The position numbers were made by a program, and so were the translations under genes. Positions 17,774-29,000 of a DNA stretch of 64,000 bases are shown here, in pieces; the stretch's first letter is position 1, and each line of letters opens with the position of its first letter. A model generated the notes under the pieces. The model was not told the DNA's origin. It did no database searches and saw nothing but the letters and a program-made list of their open reading frames with translations. The stretch comes from Saprospiraceae bacterium (GTDB lineage: Bacteria; Bacteroidota; Bacteroidia; Chitinophagales; Saprospiraceae). Location of the stretch: assembly GCA_016719615.1 (NCBI GenBank), contig JADJYQ010000006.1, positions 402,100-466,099 on the forward strand, written 5' to 3'.

Positions 17774-20700
17774 ATGATACCAATTTTAAATTTGAGAGCT
17801 TACACGGCTTGGGATCCATTAGATGGACTATCTAATGTTAAGAGAACTATACTGCATATGATTGTTTGCAGCTGCATAACGGTAAGTATGATTATTTTGA
17901 TAGATTCCGTTTTTCATATTGTTTTTTTTAAAAGCCTGTGCTGGCAAATTGCGGAAGTATTTATGTTTGGAGTGTTATATGCCTTGATCATCATTAACAC
18001 CAGGAAATCAAGTTCAATATTTCATTTCTTGATAATACTCGTTCCGCTCTACATTGGAGATCTTTATTTGGAAACTCATTACATGAGGAGTTTTGATGAA
18101 AGAGCAATTTGGAATTATTACCACGGGAGTTTTATATATAATTTTGAACAGGTACCCTTGCGATTTTTAATAACGTTATCATTCGATGGATTACTCATGG
18201 GGCCGCTATGTTTATGGATATCTCGTATGATAGCTTCATTTATGGTATCAAGGACCGGGACCCATTACGACGAAAATTATCACCGGTTATTTAATGAAGA
18301 GCGCACTAAGGACATCCCGATAGCATTGCCAAAGCGCGTTCAATTGTGGCAATCAGGTGGCACAAAGAATTTTTTATCAAAGATTGATTTTGATTTTTGG
18401 ATCTTGAGAATTCTGGGTATTTTTTTTCTAATTTATCTGGGAATCCTTCTGGTCGGTTCGGTGGGTACTGTTTCAATGGCAAGTGCGGACCTGATTTGGC
18501 CAGAACAATTGGCAAAATTGATTACAGATACCTATGCCAATGCATTCCATCAAACGCATACCATTGGTAAAATCAGCAATTTTATTTTGCTGGCCATGAC
18601 GGCAGCTTTTCATACAGGAATTCGATATTTAGCCTTGCGTATATTTATGTTGGGCAATCTAGTAGCAGCCATTTGCTCCTTTTACTTATATTACTTTAGT
18701 AGTGGTGAAGAATTTTTATTTCAATCGGGAATTGCGGATAGCCTTGTCACGCTCTTGAGTTTTATTCTCTATTTGCGCAGTAAGAAAGATTTTGACAAGA
18801 AATTTGTGGAGCAGAAGTACAAATCCAAAGATGCAACCATCGCGGAGCGGTTGTTAATGTATAGCTATTTATTTGTCAGCATCGTCTTTGTTGTTTTAAT
18901 GATATTATTGGTTGGAGGATTTTTATTGGGAGCATTTCAGGAAGGCTTTTTTGAAAAATGGTTTGCGCTTATCCGCTTACCTGAAGCTATGTTATTGAAT
19001 TCCATCACCTTTGCATTTACTTCTGCTATGTTAGCTTATTATTGTTATCGCTATAAGGCTGCAAGGAGTATTCTGACACATAATCTCACGGACCCGATAC
19101 TTTACAGCACGATTGCAGCAGGTATATGGTCTGTATTTTTTTATGTAAATTCTTTAGAAGATCCTGCATATTTAAAGATATATCTTTTGATCTTTAGTTT
19201 ATTGGGGATTAAGATGATTTGGCTCATTCGCAAGGCCAGGAGTTTATATTACAATATGGATTTTCAAATAACATGTCTGCATCCATCCGAAGCAGACACT
19301 GCTCAAGCAGCCGTGACAACTATTTATGGTTTGGATAATGTCAATGCACTATCTGCAGTAAGAAAAATTGACAATTTTATTGCAAATATCAAAGGACGAA
19401 AACGTGGACTCATCAACTTTCCATTTTTTATTTTGGAAAATATTTTGTGTTCACTAATGGCATTGCGCCCAAGATTTTCTTCGATGGGATTAGATGAGCG
19501 AGCTTATTTTTTACAAAAATACATTTTGAGAAAACCTGCTGATGTAGGAAAAGCATTTATTCCGGCATTTGCAAACGTGGCCAATAAAATTGGAATTTCT
19601 ATCAAAGCCATAACGTCCCTATCTTTTTTGTCGACAACTGAAGGCAGGGCTTTTGTAGAATATATTGAGCCGGAACGGCGGGACAGATATGCGACAGATA
19701 CTCAGTTTTCTCCCGCTCCATTTGATATAGTTCCCAAGCTCCCTGAAAATGAAACGGATCCTTTAAACTTTCGCCCAACGGAAACGATCCCACAGAAAAC
19801 ACTTCAGGCAAAGCGAATCAGTACATCTGCAGGTGAAAATAATTTTAAAGACAATTATGATTATATCATTATTGGATCCGGAGCGGCAGGAGCGGTTATG
19901 GCATATCGGCTTGCTTCTGATGAAAAAATTGATCCACAAAGAATTTTAGTAGTAGAAAGAGGAAGTCGGCTTTCGAGACATACAGAAATGAATGACGATG
20001 AAATGGAAATGCTGGCAAGCTTGTATAAAGAAGGAGGATTGCAGCAGACCAAGAAATTTGATATGGTAGTGCTGCAAGGAGAAACTTTAGGAGGAACAAC
20101 AGTCATCAATAATGCGGTGTGTTTGCAGATACCCGATGAGATGAAACTAAGCTGGCAAAAGGATTATGGTTTGTCACTAGAAAATATCCAATTGCATTAC
20201 GATAAGATTAGGGCAGAAATCAACATACATCCAATTGACACAAATGCCATCAATCAAAAGGTAAGAGCCAAATTTATGGATGGAGTCCATGCATTCAATG
20301 CAAAAAATGAAAATGTCTTATCCATGATAGACCCGCTCGAAGTTAATGCCCGATTTGAAGACGGAGACGGATTATGGAACCTCGGCAATAAAAGAGGAAA
20401 GAAACTTTCGATGGATGAAACCTATATACCTTGGGCTGAGCGCAAAGGCGTTGACATTCTCACCAATGCAAATGCTTTAAAATTTATCACGGGCTCAGAA
20501 GATGGTTCAAATCTTGGAAACAGGAGCGCAAAAAGCGTCTTGATTCAACTTCAGGATGGAACCGTGGAAATTAAAATTAATAAAAAACTGGTGATTTGTG
20601 GCGGTTGCATTGCATCGACACATTTTATTATGAGAAGCACAGAAGACCGTTTTAAAAATGATGCGGTAGGTAAAAATCTCGCGTGCAATTACGCCTTTCC

Positions 20701-21379
20701 ATTTGCATTTGAATTTGAGGATGAACTGAAGGCTTACGACGGTACGCAAATAACTTTAGGGGCATTGCACAAAACAAAACAATATGTTTTTGAAACTTAT
20801 TTTAATCCGCCAGCTGCTTTTGCCATTACACTACCCTTTAATTTTGAAACGCACAGAGATGTTTTGAAGCATTATAAATATTATTTAAATTTTGGGATAT
20901 TATTAGGATCTTCTAACGTAGGGCGCATCGATAAGAAATATGACCCTATCACAGGTCGTGCATTTGAGTTTGATTTAAGTTCTTCAGATGATCTGAAACG
21001 AATTAAAGCAGCTATGAGAAATATGATTGAGCTAGGAAAATGTGCTGGTGCGAAATCGGTCATAATTCCATTCAATCCCGGAATGCGAATTGAATTCTCC
21101 GATGAAGCAAGTTATCATAAGTTTTTAAATGATTTTGATGACTATGAACTCAGACAAGCAGACCTTATATTAAGTACTGCACATCCACAAGGTGGAAATT
21201 CGATGATAGGCAAAAGCTCATTACAAGGTGTTGTTGGTACAGATTTTCGTTTGAATGGATTTGAGAATGTATATGTAGCTGATGCTTCCATTTTTCCATC
21301 CAGTATAGGAGTTAATCCGCAGTGGACGATTATGGCATTGAGTTCAATTGCTTCAGAATACGTACGAAAGGAAATTTGA
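17774..21379 (+). CDS. Polytopic membrane domain fused to GMC oxidoreductase
   Basis: 1201 residues. The first ~500 contain about twelve hydrophobic segments. A linker (~500-690) contains LSFLSTTEGRAFVEY. Then comes a GMC flavoenzyme: the FAD-binding IIIGSGAAGAVMAYRLA (about 696-714), GETLGGTTVINNAV in the substrate/FAD region, and the C-terminal pair His1137 (TAHPQGG) and Asn1181 (VNPQW), which match the usual active-site residues. GMC enzymes oxidise alcohols, sterols and sugars. Fusion to such a large membrane part is unusual and suggests a lipid or membrane-embedded substrate. It is 51 bases from a membrane gene that continues the cluster. Confidence 0.85.
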   Translation: MIPILNLRAYTAWDPLDGLSNVKRTILHMIVCSCITVSMIILIDSVFHIVFFKSLCWQIAEVFMFGVLYALIIINTRKSSSIFHFLIILVPLYIGDLYLETHYMRSFDERAIWNYYHGSFIYNFEQVPLRFLITLSFDGLLMGPLCLWISRMIASFMVSRTGTHYDENYHRLFNEERTKDIPIALPKRVQLWQSGGTKNFLSKIDFDFWILRILGIFFLIYLGILLVGSVGTVSMASADLIWPEQLAKLITDTYANAFHQTHTIGKISNFILLAMTAAFHTGIRYLALRIFMLGNLVAAICSFYLYYFSSGEEFLFQSGIADSLVTLLSFILYLRSKKDFDKKFVEQKYKSKDATIAERLLMYSYLFVSIVFVVLMILLVGGFLLGAFQEGFFEKWFALIRLPEAMLLNSITFAFTSAMLAYYCYRYKAARSILTHNLTDPILYSTIAAGIWSVFFYVNSLEDPAYLKIYLLIFSLLGIKMIWLIRKARSLYYNMDFQITCLHPSEADTAQAAVTTIYGLDNVNALSAVRKIDNFIANIKGRKRGLINFPFFILENILCSLMALRPRFSSMGLDERAYFLQKYILRKPADVGKAFIPAFANVANKIGISIKAITSLSFLSTTEGRAFVEYIEPERRDRYATDTQFSPAPFDIVPKLPENETDPLNFRPTETIPQKTLQAKRISTSAGENNFKDNYDYIIIGSGAAGAVMAYRLASDEKIDPQRILVVERGSRLSRHTEMNDDEMEMLASLYKEGGLQQTKKFDMVVLQGETLGGTTVINNAVCLQIPDEMKLSWQKDYGLSLENIQLHYDKIRAEINIHPIDTNAINQKVRAKFMDGVHAFNAKNENVLSMIDPLEVNARFEDGDGLWNLGNKRGKKLSMDETYIPWAERKGVDILTNANALKFITGSEDGSNLGNRSAKSVLIQLQDGTVEIKINKKLVICGGCIASTHFIMRSTEDRFKNDAVGKNLACNYAFPFAFEFEDELKAYDGTQITLGALHKTKQYVFETYFNPPAAFAITLPFNFETHRDVLKHYKYYLNFGILLGSSNVGRIDKKYDPITGRAFEFDLSSSDDLKRIKAAMRNMIELGKCAGAKSVIIPFNPGMRIEFSDEASYHKFLNDFDDYELRQADLILSTAHPQGGNSMIGKSSLQGVVGTDFRLNGFENVYVADASIFPSSIGVNPQWTIMALSSIASEYVRKEI

Positions 21380-21430
21380 AATGTATTTTATTCCATAATA
21401 CAATAATGAACATTCATAAAATCTGTATAT

Positions 21431-21952
21431 ATGCAAACTGCAACTTTGGCTACAAATGATATTTTGATATCTATTGTTGTGACGCTTTTATGTTAAGCCT
21501 CATTACAGAGAAAATATCCAATTTTATTAAATTGAATATCCAATCGCTATCCTTGAAAAACCGGATGATGCAGATTGGGAAAAGAAACGCGAAAAAAGAT
21601 TCAATTGTTGTCGGGCATAGTTGGTATGCTTGTCGCGATTACTTGTAATGCTGATTTTTTTTATCTGATTAAAGCAGAAGGAAAGATGATCGCATTGAAT
21701 TCTATAACTGATTTTTCTATAATGGGCATCATTGGATGCATTATTACAGGATTATTTTTAAGTCAGGGATCTAAATTTTTCCACGATCTTCTGGATACTT
21801 TGCTGTATTATAAAAATGTGAAGCGAGCATTATATAGTAAGCAGGAAATTGAAAATAAATTGTTGCATTCACCAGACAACTATACAGCTGCAACTTTTAT
21901 TGCAAAAGTGACTGCTGATCAGCGCCAGGATGATGATGATTATAACGCCTAA
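21431..21952 (+). CDS. Membrane protein, frame broken by three homopolymer gaps
   Basis: Only the last part (about 21575-21952) is open in one frame. Adding one T in the T-run at 21487, one A in the A-run at 21556 and one A in the A-run at 21592 restores one coherent 174-residue protein from the ATG at 21431 (MQTATLATNDILISIVVTLF..., then LITEKISNFIKLN, PDDADWEKKREKK and IQLLSGIVGMLVAITCNADFFYLI). It has three membrane helices and a C-terminal charged tail. All three breaks are single-base losses at homopolymers within 110 bases, which points to sequence error rather than decay. Function unknown; it precedes the amidase by 11 bases. Confidence 0.65.
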
Positions 21953-21963
21953 AGCTTATATAT

Positions 21964-22692
21964 ATGCTAGCAATAACGGAACGATTATTAAATAATTACA
22001 ACAGGCCCGGAAGAAGTCTTAAAGAATTGAGGGCTATTATAGTTCATTGGACTGCGAATACCAACCGGGGAGCCAATGCGATGGCCAACAGAAATTATTT
22101 CAACAGCAGCGATTATATCAGGGTGAATGGCAATATCATATATGCCTCCGCACATTATGTTGTAGATGATCAAACAATTGTAAAATGTTTGCCCGATCAT
22201 GAAGTGGGATATCACGTCGGCTCTCGAAGGCCATACAAGCCTTTGGTTCACGATACCCTGGGAATAGCTGTTGGCGATTCACCAAATAATTATACCATTG
22301 GAATAGAAATGTGCGTGAATTCGGATGGAGATTTTTCAAGAACAAGGCAGCACACCATTGAATTGACGCAGCATTTGCTCAAATTACATCAAATGAATAT
22401 AACTCAGGTGCACAGGCACTTTGATATTACCGGAAAAGATTGTCCTAAAATGATGTTGGATGATTTGATATGGCAGCAATTTCTAAGGGAGATTGAATCC
22501 TATAATCAGCCTGCAGGTAATTTGAAAGTAAATGTGTCAGAATTGAATGTGCGTGCCGGAGCAGGAACGAATTTTCCCATCAAAAGGAAATTGATGAATG
22601 GAGAATTCGTCAATAAAATTGGACAGGACGGCTTATGGTATAAAATTGGAACGGATGAGTGGATTCATTCGAATTACGTGATTGTGATGTGA
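21964..22692 (+). CDS. N-acetylmuramoyl-L-alanine amidase with SH3-like tail
   Basis: 242 residues. The Amidase_2 (PGRP-like) zinc fold shows His28 in IIVHWTAN, the mid motif SAHYVVDD, GIEMCVN, and VHRHFDITGKDCPK (His150, with the later K and Cys). Residues about 185-242 form a bacterial SH3 domain (NVSELNVRAGAGTNFPIKRKL). It would cut the amide between MurNAc and the stem peptide. No signal peptide is visible, as in phage endolysins and T6SS/CIS-associated lysozymes. It closes the plus-strand cluster and probably acts in the envelope, or is delivered there by the membrane proteins upstream. Confidence 0.9.
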   Translation: MLAITERLLNNYNRPGRSLKELRAIIVHWTANTNRGANAMANRNYFNSSDYIRVNGNIIYASAHYVVDDQTIVKCLPDHEVGYHVGSRRPYKPLVHDTLGIAVGDSPNNYTIGIEMCVNSDGDFSRTRQHTIELTQHLLKLHQMNITQVHRHFDITGKDCPKMMLDDLIWQQFLREIESYNQPAGNLKVNVSELNVRAGAGTNFPIKRKLMNGEFVNKIGQDGLWYKIGTDEWIHSNYVIVM

Positions 22693-23064
22693 CGGTATTA
22701 TAAAAGCGACGATCTCACAAGTATCACTTCTATAATGTCGGAGATTTTGTGCATAGTTTCAATAGAACCAGATTTGGTTGCAAGGAAATATTTTTAGTGC
22801 CTGGGCAATACTGGAGCATTCCAATTCCCCTAAATTGTACGCCTATCCATTTGCAAAACTAACGAATGTTAGGCATAATTTTATGAACTTCTCGTTCATT
22901 ATATGTGGGCAGATTTAAAGAGCCGAAAACCATTGGCAGAATCAATATCCAGAAATTATAGGCCGGCTTATAAAATCTTTTACGAAAACCTTCGTTGATA
23001 GATTTATTGGCCTTATTTTTGACCACTTAAACAAAAAATTTTAATCCTTAAATTATTCAAACGC
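22693..23064. other. Intergenic gap with dispersed palindrome
   Basis: No gene is supported here. It contains the palindrome ctaacgaatgttag at 22859-22872 and, near the end, the promoter element of the protease gene. Confidence 0.6.
23014..23021 (+). promoter_or_regulatory. Bacteroidota -7 element TATTTTTG
   Basis: An exact TAnnTTTG match 43 bases before the metalloprotease start. A TTG (22995-22997) lies 16 bases further upstream, somewhat closer than the usual spacing. Confidence 0.5.
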
Positions 23065-25673
23065 ATGAAAAAACAGTTATATTTATTGTTGATATTCAGC
23101 ATGTTGTGCTCTGTAGTCCCTTTCAAAGGATTTGCGCAGGCAAAAAAGAAAGCCTCCGTTGAGAAAACAGCTGAAATCAAAAAAGACAGTACTGCCAAAG
23201 ACACGGCAAAGAAAGTGACCCTTACAGACCAGGTTAAATCCTGTAAGAAAACGGAAGGCTTTTTCACTCTATATCAGGATACGGCTACCGGAAGAATTAA
23301 ATTATACATCCGTAAAAATCAATTCAACGAAGAGTTTTTATATCAAAGTTTTTCGATGGGAGGTCCCGCAGAACTTTTTCTAAATCAGAATATGATAAGA
23401 GAAACCTGGTTGTTTAAGATCCGCAAAAATTTTGAACGCCTTGAATTTGTGCGTTCCAATGCATCATTTTATTATGATCCGAAAAGTCCATTGAGCAAAG
23501 CTGCCAATGTAGATGTATCGGAAGCCATTTTCTTTTCAGAAAAATTGCAGCGGAAGATTCATTGGGAATATTAATTAGTGCCGATGATTTATTCCTCAGC
23601 GAAAAACTAGACCCGGTAAAACCCTTTTTACCTCCGGGTTTTCCTCCGGGGCTCATCCTTAATTTGGGTTCTATCAATAAGGACAAATCCTTTTACGAAA
23701 AACTCAGAAGTTTTCCAGGAAACACGGATATCGTGGTCAATCTTGCCTACGAAAATTCTACTCCGCAAAATTTTGGTGGACTCGACATTACAGATGCGAG
23801 GTATATATCAGTGAAGATGCAACATAGTTTTGTGCAGTTGCCGAAAAATAATTTTAAAGCAAGGTTTGCACACCCACAGGTGGGATATTTTACGCAAGAG
23901 ATGGAGAATATGACTACCACTGAAAATCCCCGCTATCACGACATTATCACGCGTTGGCATTTGGAAAAGAAAGATCCAAAAGCGGCACTAAGCGAACCTA
24001 TAGAGCCTATTGTATTTTGGGTAGAAAATACGACGCCTGTCGAGCTTCGCCAAACCATTATGGATGCCGGTCACCAATGGAATGCTGCTTTCGAAAAGGC
24101 GGGTTTTAAAAATGCAGTTGTTATGAAAATGATGCCGGATGATGCAAATTGGGATCCTGCAGACATTCGCTATAATGTGATTCGCTGGGTTTCATCTGAT
24201 TTGGGATTTGCCATTGGCCCCAGTTTTATCAATCCGCGCACTGGACAAATATTAGGTGCTGATATCACGATTGATTATAGTTTCCTCCGCGGTTTAGCTA
24301 CAGAAACTGATTTGTTTGAAAGAATGCATAAATACATCAACTACAGAGCGGATCAAGCGGAGCAAATGGAACAGGATGCTATTCATCATGATCATAGACT
24401 GTGTATGGCCGGAAAAGGTTTGCAAATGCAGCAATCTTTCGGAACTGCAGTACTAGAAACGCTGGACGCAACAGAAGAAGAAAAGAAAAATTTATTACAT
24501 CAGTTCATGACGGAATTGGTGATGCATGAGATGGGTCATACTTTAGGACTTAGCCATAATATGAAATCAAGTCATATGTTGAGTCCAAAAGAATTGAAAG
24601 ATAAAAATATAACCGGATCATTAGGCGTCATTGGTTCTGTAATGGATTACAGCGTTGTAAATGTGGCCTTAAATAAAGCAGAACAGGCGCATTATTTTAC
24701 AACCAAGGCCGGTCCTTATGATCATTGGGCCATCGAATACGGATATAAACCTTTTAGTGCTGCTGATGAAGCAGAAGGATTGAAAAAAATTATTTCCAGA
24801 AGCACTGACCCAAAACTTATTTTTGGAAATGATGCTGATATCACCCGGCCAGGTAGAGGTATAGATCCGCGCGTGATGGTGTGGGATATGAGTAATGATA
24901 TGGTAACATATGCAGAAGAACGATATGAGCTTATCAATAAATCCATGATGGGGCTCAAAAATAAATTTACGAATCCGGATAAAACATATGAGAACCTAAA
25001 CGTCAAATATTATGCGCTGATCAATCAGCGTTATGATATGTCGGGAGCTGTTGCCAACTACATTGGTGGCATTTATTTGGATCGGAGTTTGCCCGGACAG
25101 AATTCAGGAGCTTTACCATATACTCCGGTAGATGAAAAATATCAGCGCAAGGCTATGGATCTTTTGGCCAGGCGAATATTTGCTCCTGATGCATTTGATG
25201 CTGAAAAATCATTGTATAATTATCTGCAAAGACAAAGAAGAGGATTTCAATTCTTTTTTGGATCTGAAGATCCAAAGCTTGATGTACATATTTTAGGCTT
25301 ACAAGCCTATTCATTGATTACAATGCTCAATGCAAATACTTTGAGGAGAATCAACAATACGGCACAATACGGAAATACTTATGATGTACATGAGGTATTG
25401 ATGGATCTTGAAACAGCCATATTTAATGCCGACTGGGATAAAAGTGTGAACAGTCATCGCAAAAATTTGCAGAATTTTTATGTGTCACAATTGCTTGGTA
25501 TCATGGAGAACAAAATGTCTATGTATGGTACGGACACCAAAGCTGCTGTGTTTTCATCATTGGCCCGATTGGTTAAAAAATTAAAATCCAATAAAGGCTC
25601 TGATGAAGCAACGAAGGCGCATCGCGCTTATTTGCATTATCAGATCAATAAAGGAATGCGTTCAAGCAAATAA
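23065..25673 (+). CDS. Secreted zinc metalloprotease (DUF5117/DUF4953-type), one frameshift
   Basis: A signal peptide (about 1-25, ending FAQA) starts a frame that stops at 23574; the rest continues in another frame from about 23550. Adding one A to the A-run in 'gaaaaattg' near 23541 joins them into 869 residues (...SEKIAAEDSLGILISADDLFLSEKL...). The catalytic HExxHxxGxxH block (HEMGHTLGLSH) lies in the second half near 24525-24560. Proteins with this plan are large exported zinc proteases in Bacteroidota. The break is at a homopolymer and is probably a sequence error. A strong terminator follows at 25695. Confidence 0.88.
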
Positions 25674-25694
25674 GATTTTTTTAAATTACATTAT

Positions 25695-25728
25695 AAAAGC
25701 CCGTGTTGTGATAACATGGGCTTTTTTG
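25695..25728 (+). terminator. Rho-independent terminator
   Basis: A 13-bp stem (aaaagcccgtgtt / aacatgggctttt, one G-T pair) with a 5-base loop, followed by a T-run (ttttttg), 22 bases after the metalloprotease stop. Confidence 0.85.
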
Positions 25729-25730
25729 TT

Positions 25731-26027
25731 TTGGCGCTTACGATTCCTTAACATAAAAAGCACTTTATTTGTATAAATTTACTATTCATTTATAGGCCAT
25801 ACCTTTAATAAATTAGATTTACGCAAGTCAAGTTGTTATTATTATACTACCATATCAGAGGTATGTTTATAAAAATATCCTGACACTTAAAAATAAGCGA
25901 ACAAAATATTTATAATTTGTTTCAATAATAAATTATCTTTAAGTCCATTACAAGCCTATCCCATAGACTTGTTTTAATACTTAATTTCGAAAGATTTTTT
26001 TGTCAAAACTTCAATAACCATATTTCT
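25731..26027. other. AT-rich leader region before the adhesin gene
   Basis: No gene is supported. The segment is very AT-rich and contains near-matches to the -7 element (for example ttataatttg near 25910) but no exact one. It probably carries the promoter and a long 5' leader for the adhesin. Confidence 0.4.
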
Positions 26028-29000
26028 ATGAAAAACATCTTATTATTTCTTCTCATTTATTCAGCCTTTACTGAAATTATAAGCGCCCAATACTTAGAGA
26101 CCTTTTCTACTACTGATAAAGGATATAAGATCAATTGTGTGAATGACTTTACAGCTATGAATTGGACTATAACAACATGGGATGCTGCAGGCACTTGCCA
26201 GATAGCTGATCTTCGGGATCCAACAGATTATTTCAATACAACAGCAGCCGGCGTTTTGGAATGTATTGATCTGGATCAGGAAGTTTGTTGGGAGAGCCCA
26301 TTGATTAATACAGCTGCTGCAAATCCAATTAGTTTAAAAATGGATCTAAGTTGGGTAGGGTTTGATGTTGATGCAGTAGGAGGAACTTGTATTGGTGATT
26401 ATATAAGAGTGTATTATAGCGTAAATGGAGGAGCTTATACGATGGTACCTAATGTTAAAGGGGGTAATGCCTGTGCTACTGTAGCTTATCTGTTTAGTGG
26501 ACCTCCCGGACCACACGATGATAATGTGATGATTAATGTGGCTGGCATCACTGGCGGTAGTACTTTAAAAATAAGGGTTTGCGGATTTACCAATGCAAAC
26601 GCTGAAAAAATAATCATTGATAACGTCAATGTGCCTGAAACAGGTGTAACTGTAGGATGTGCTGCACCCGTGTTAAGTACTGTTGTCACTCAAGTTGGTT
26701 GCTCGAATCCAAACAGCGGGGCCATTGATCTTATGGTGAGTGCGGGTACTCCAGGGTATACATACATCTGGTCAAATGGTGCTACAACTCAGGATCTCAT
26801 CAACAAACCCATTGGAACTTATACTGTCACAGTTACAGATGCTGCTTCTTGTTCTACAACAACGAGTGCAACAATTACAAATGCTCCGGCTATTGTGCTA
26901 ACCACTCAGGTATTAGATGCAAGCTGCAGCGGAAACGCCGATGGTGAAATTGGACTAGATGTGAGTGGTGGAGTACCGGGATACACCTATGACTGGAGCA
27001 ATGATGGGGCTGAAAACCCGGATAACGATGCGGAGGATTTAATAGCAGTCCTAGCGGGCAGTTATACTGTAACAGTGTCCGATGCCAGTGCCTGTACAGC
27101 TACAAAAAGTGTAGTCATTGGTGTACAACCATCAGTGGCATACAACGAACAATTTAATATTCCCAATAAAGGTTATCTGGCAAATTTTGTAGATGATTTT
27201 TCAGCAGTTGCATGGACAATGACTGCATGGTCACCTCAGCCCCCGGCACCATTTGGGAGAGATAATGCCGACTTTTTTCGCACCAGTGGAGGGGTTCTGT
27301 TAGGCGAAGACTTTGATCAGGATATATGTTGGACAAGTCCATTGGTTGACTTGAATACCGGAACACAATTTTCTGTAGACCTCGCATGGACCGGTTTTGA
27401 TGTTCAGGTTGATGAATATATCAATGTGAAATACAGTATTGATGGAGGTAGTTATGTAACGATTCCAAATTTAATTGGAGGTGGATTAGGAACGATCCAA
27501 TATAATGCAGGATTAGACCAAGGTGGTTCACTTACGGTTACCAAAACAGGACTTTCTGGCTCGACGATACAAATCCAAATTTGCGCACAGTTCAACGCAA
27601 ATTTAGAATCAATGACTATTGATAATGTAAGTATTCCTAATAGTAAACCCTATTGTCCAGCTCCCGTACCTAGCCTTACTCCAAGCCATGTAACGTGTAA
27701 TGGAGCTGCAAATGGTTCGATAACAACTACAGTGGTGAATGGATCTTCACCATATACTTTTCTTTGGAGTAATGGGGCCACTACTCAAAATCTTTCAGGG
27801 CTTAGTCCCGGTAGTTATACAATTACAGTGACTGATCAAAATTCATTAACAGGGACTGCTACAACAAGCATTACCCAGCCTTCCGCGATCGTTCTGAACA
27901 CCGCTCAAGTTAACGTTTTATGTAACGGTGCTGCCACAGGTTCAATAGACTTATCGCCGAGTGGTGGCGTACCAGGATATACTTATATGTGGTCAGGTGG
28001 TCAAACAACTCAGGATTTATCAGGTTTGAGCGCAGGAACATATACGGGTACCGTAACTGATGAAAATGGTTGTACAAAGACAAACGCCAGCACAATTACA
28101 CAAGCTTCTCTAATTGTGTTAAGCTCTACGCAAGTTAACGTTTTATGTAATGGTGCTTCCACGGGTTCAATAGACTTATCGCCGAGTGGTGGCGTACCGG
28201 GATATACTTATATGTGGTCAGGCGGTCAAACAACGCAGGATTTATCAGGTTTGAGCGCAGGAACATATACGGTTACCGTAACTGATGCAAATGGTTGTAC
28301 AAAGACAAACACCAGCACAATAACACAAGCTTCTTTAATTGTTTTAAGCTCTACGCAAGTGAACGTTTTATGCAACGGTGCTTCCACGGGTTCTATAGAT
28401 TTGACGGTAAGTGGTGGAGTATCACCCTATACGTATGATTGGTCAAATGATGGTGCAGAAAATCCAGATAACGATACACAAGATTTAAATGGACTCGCTT
28501 CGGGTGGTTATACGGTTACCGTTACAGATGCAAATGGTTGCACAAAAACGAGTTCAACAACGATTACTGAACCTGCATTCATCGCATTGAGCACTACGCA
28601 AGTGAATGTATTTTGTAATGGAGGATCTACAGGCTCTATAGATTTAACAATTAGCGGCGGAGTAACTCCTTATACCTATGACTGGTCGAATGATGGTGCA
28701 GAAAATCCAGATAACGATACACAGGATCTAAGTGGACTCCAGGCAGGTGGATATACTGTTACCGTGACAGATGCAAACAATTGTACAAATACCATTTCTG
28801 CAACAATCACACAACCCGCTTCACTTGTTTTAAACTCAACGGCAGTGAACCCCAGCAATTGTTTTGTAACAGATGGTTCCATTGATTTAAGTATTGTGGG
28901 TGGAACAGGACCGTTTACATACGATTGGTCAAATGACGGTGCAGAAAATCCGGATAACGATCCCCAAGATCTATTGAATTTGGCTGAAGGAACTTATTCA

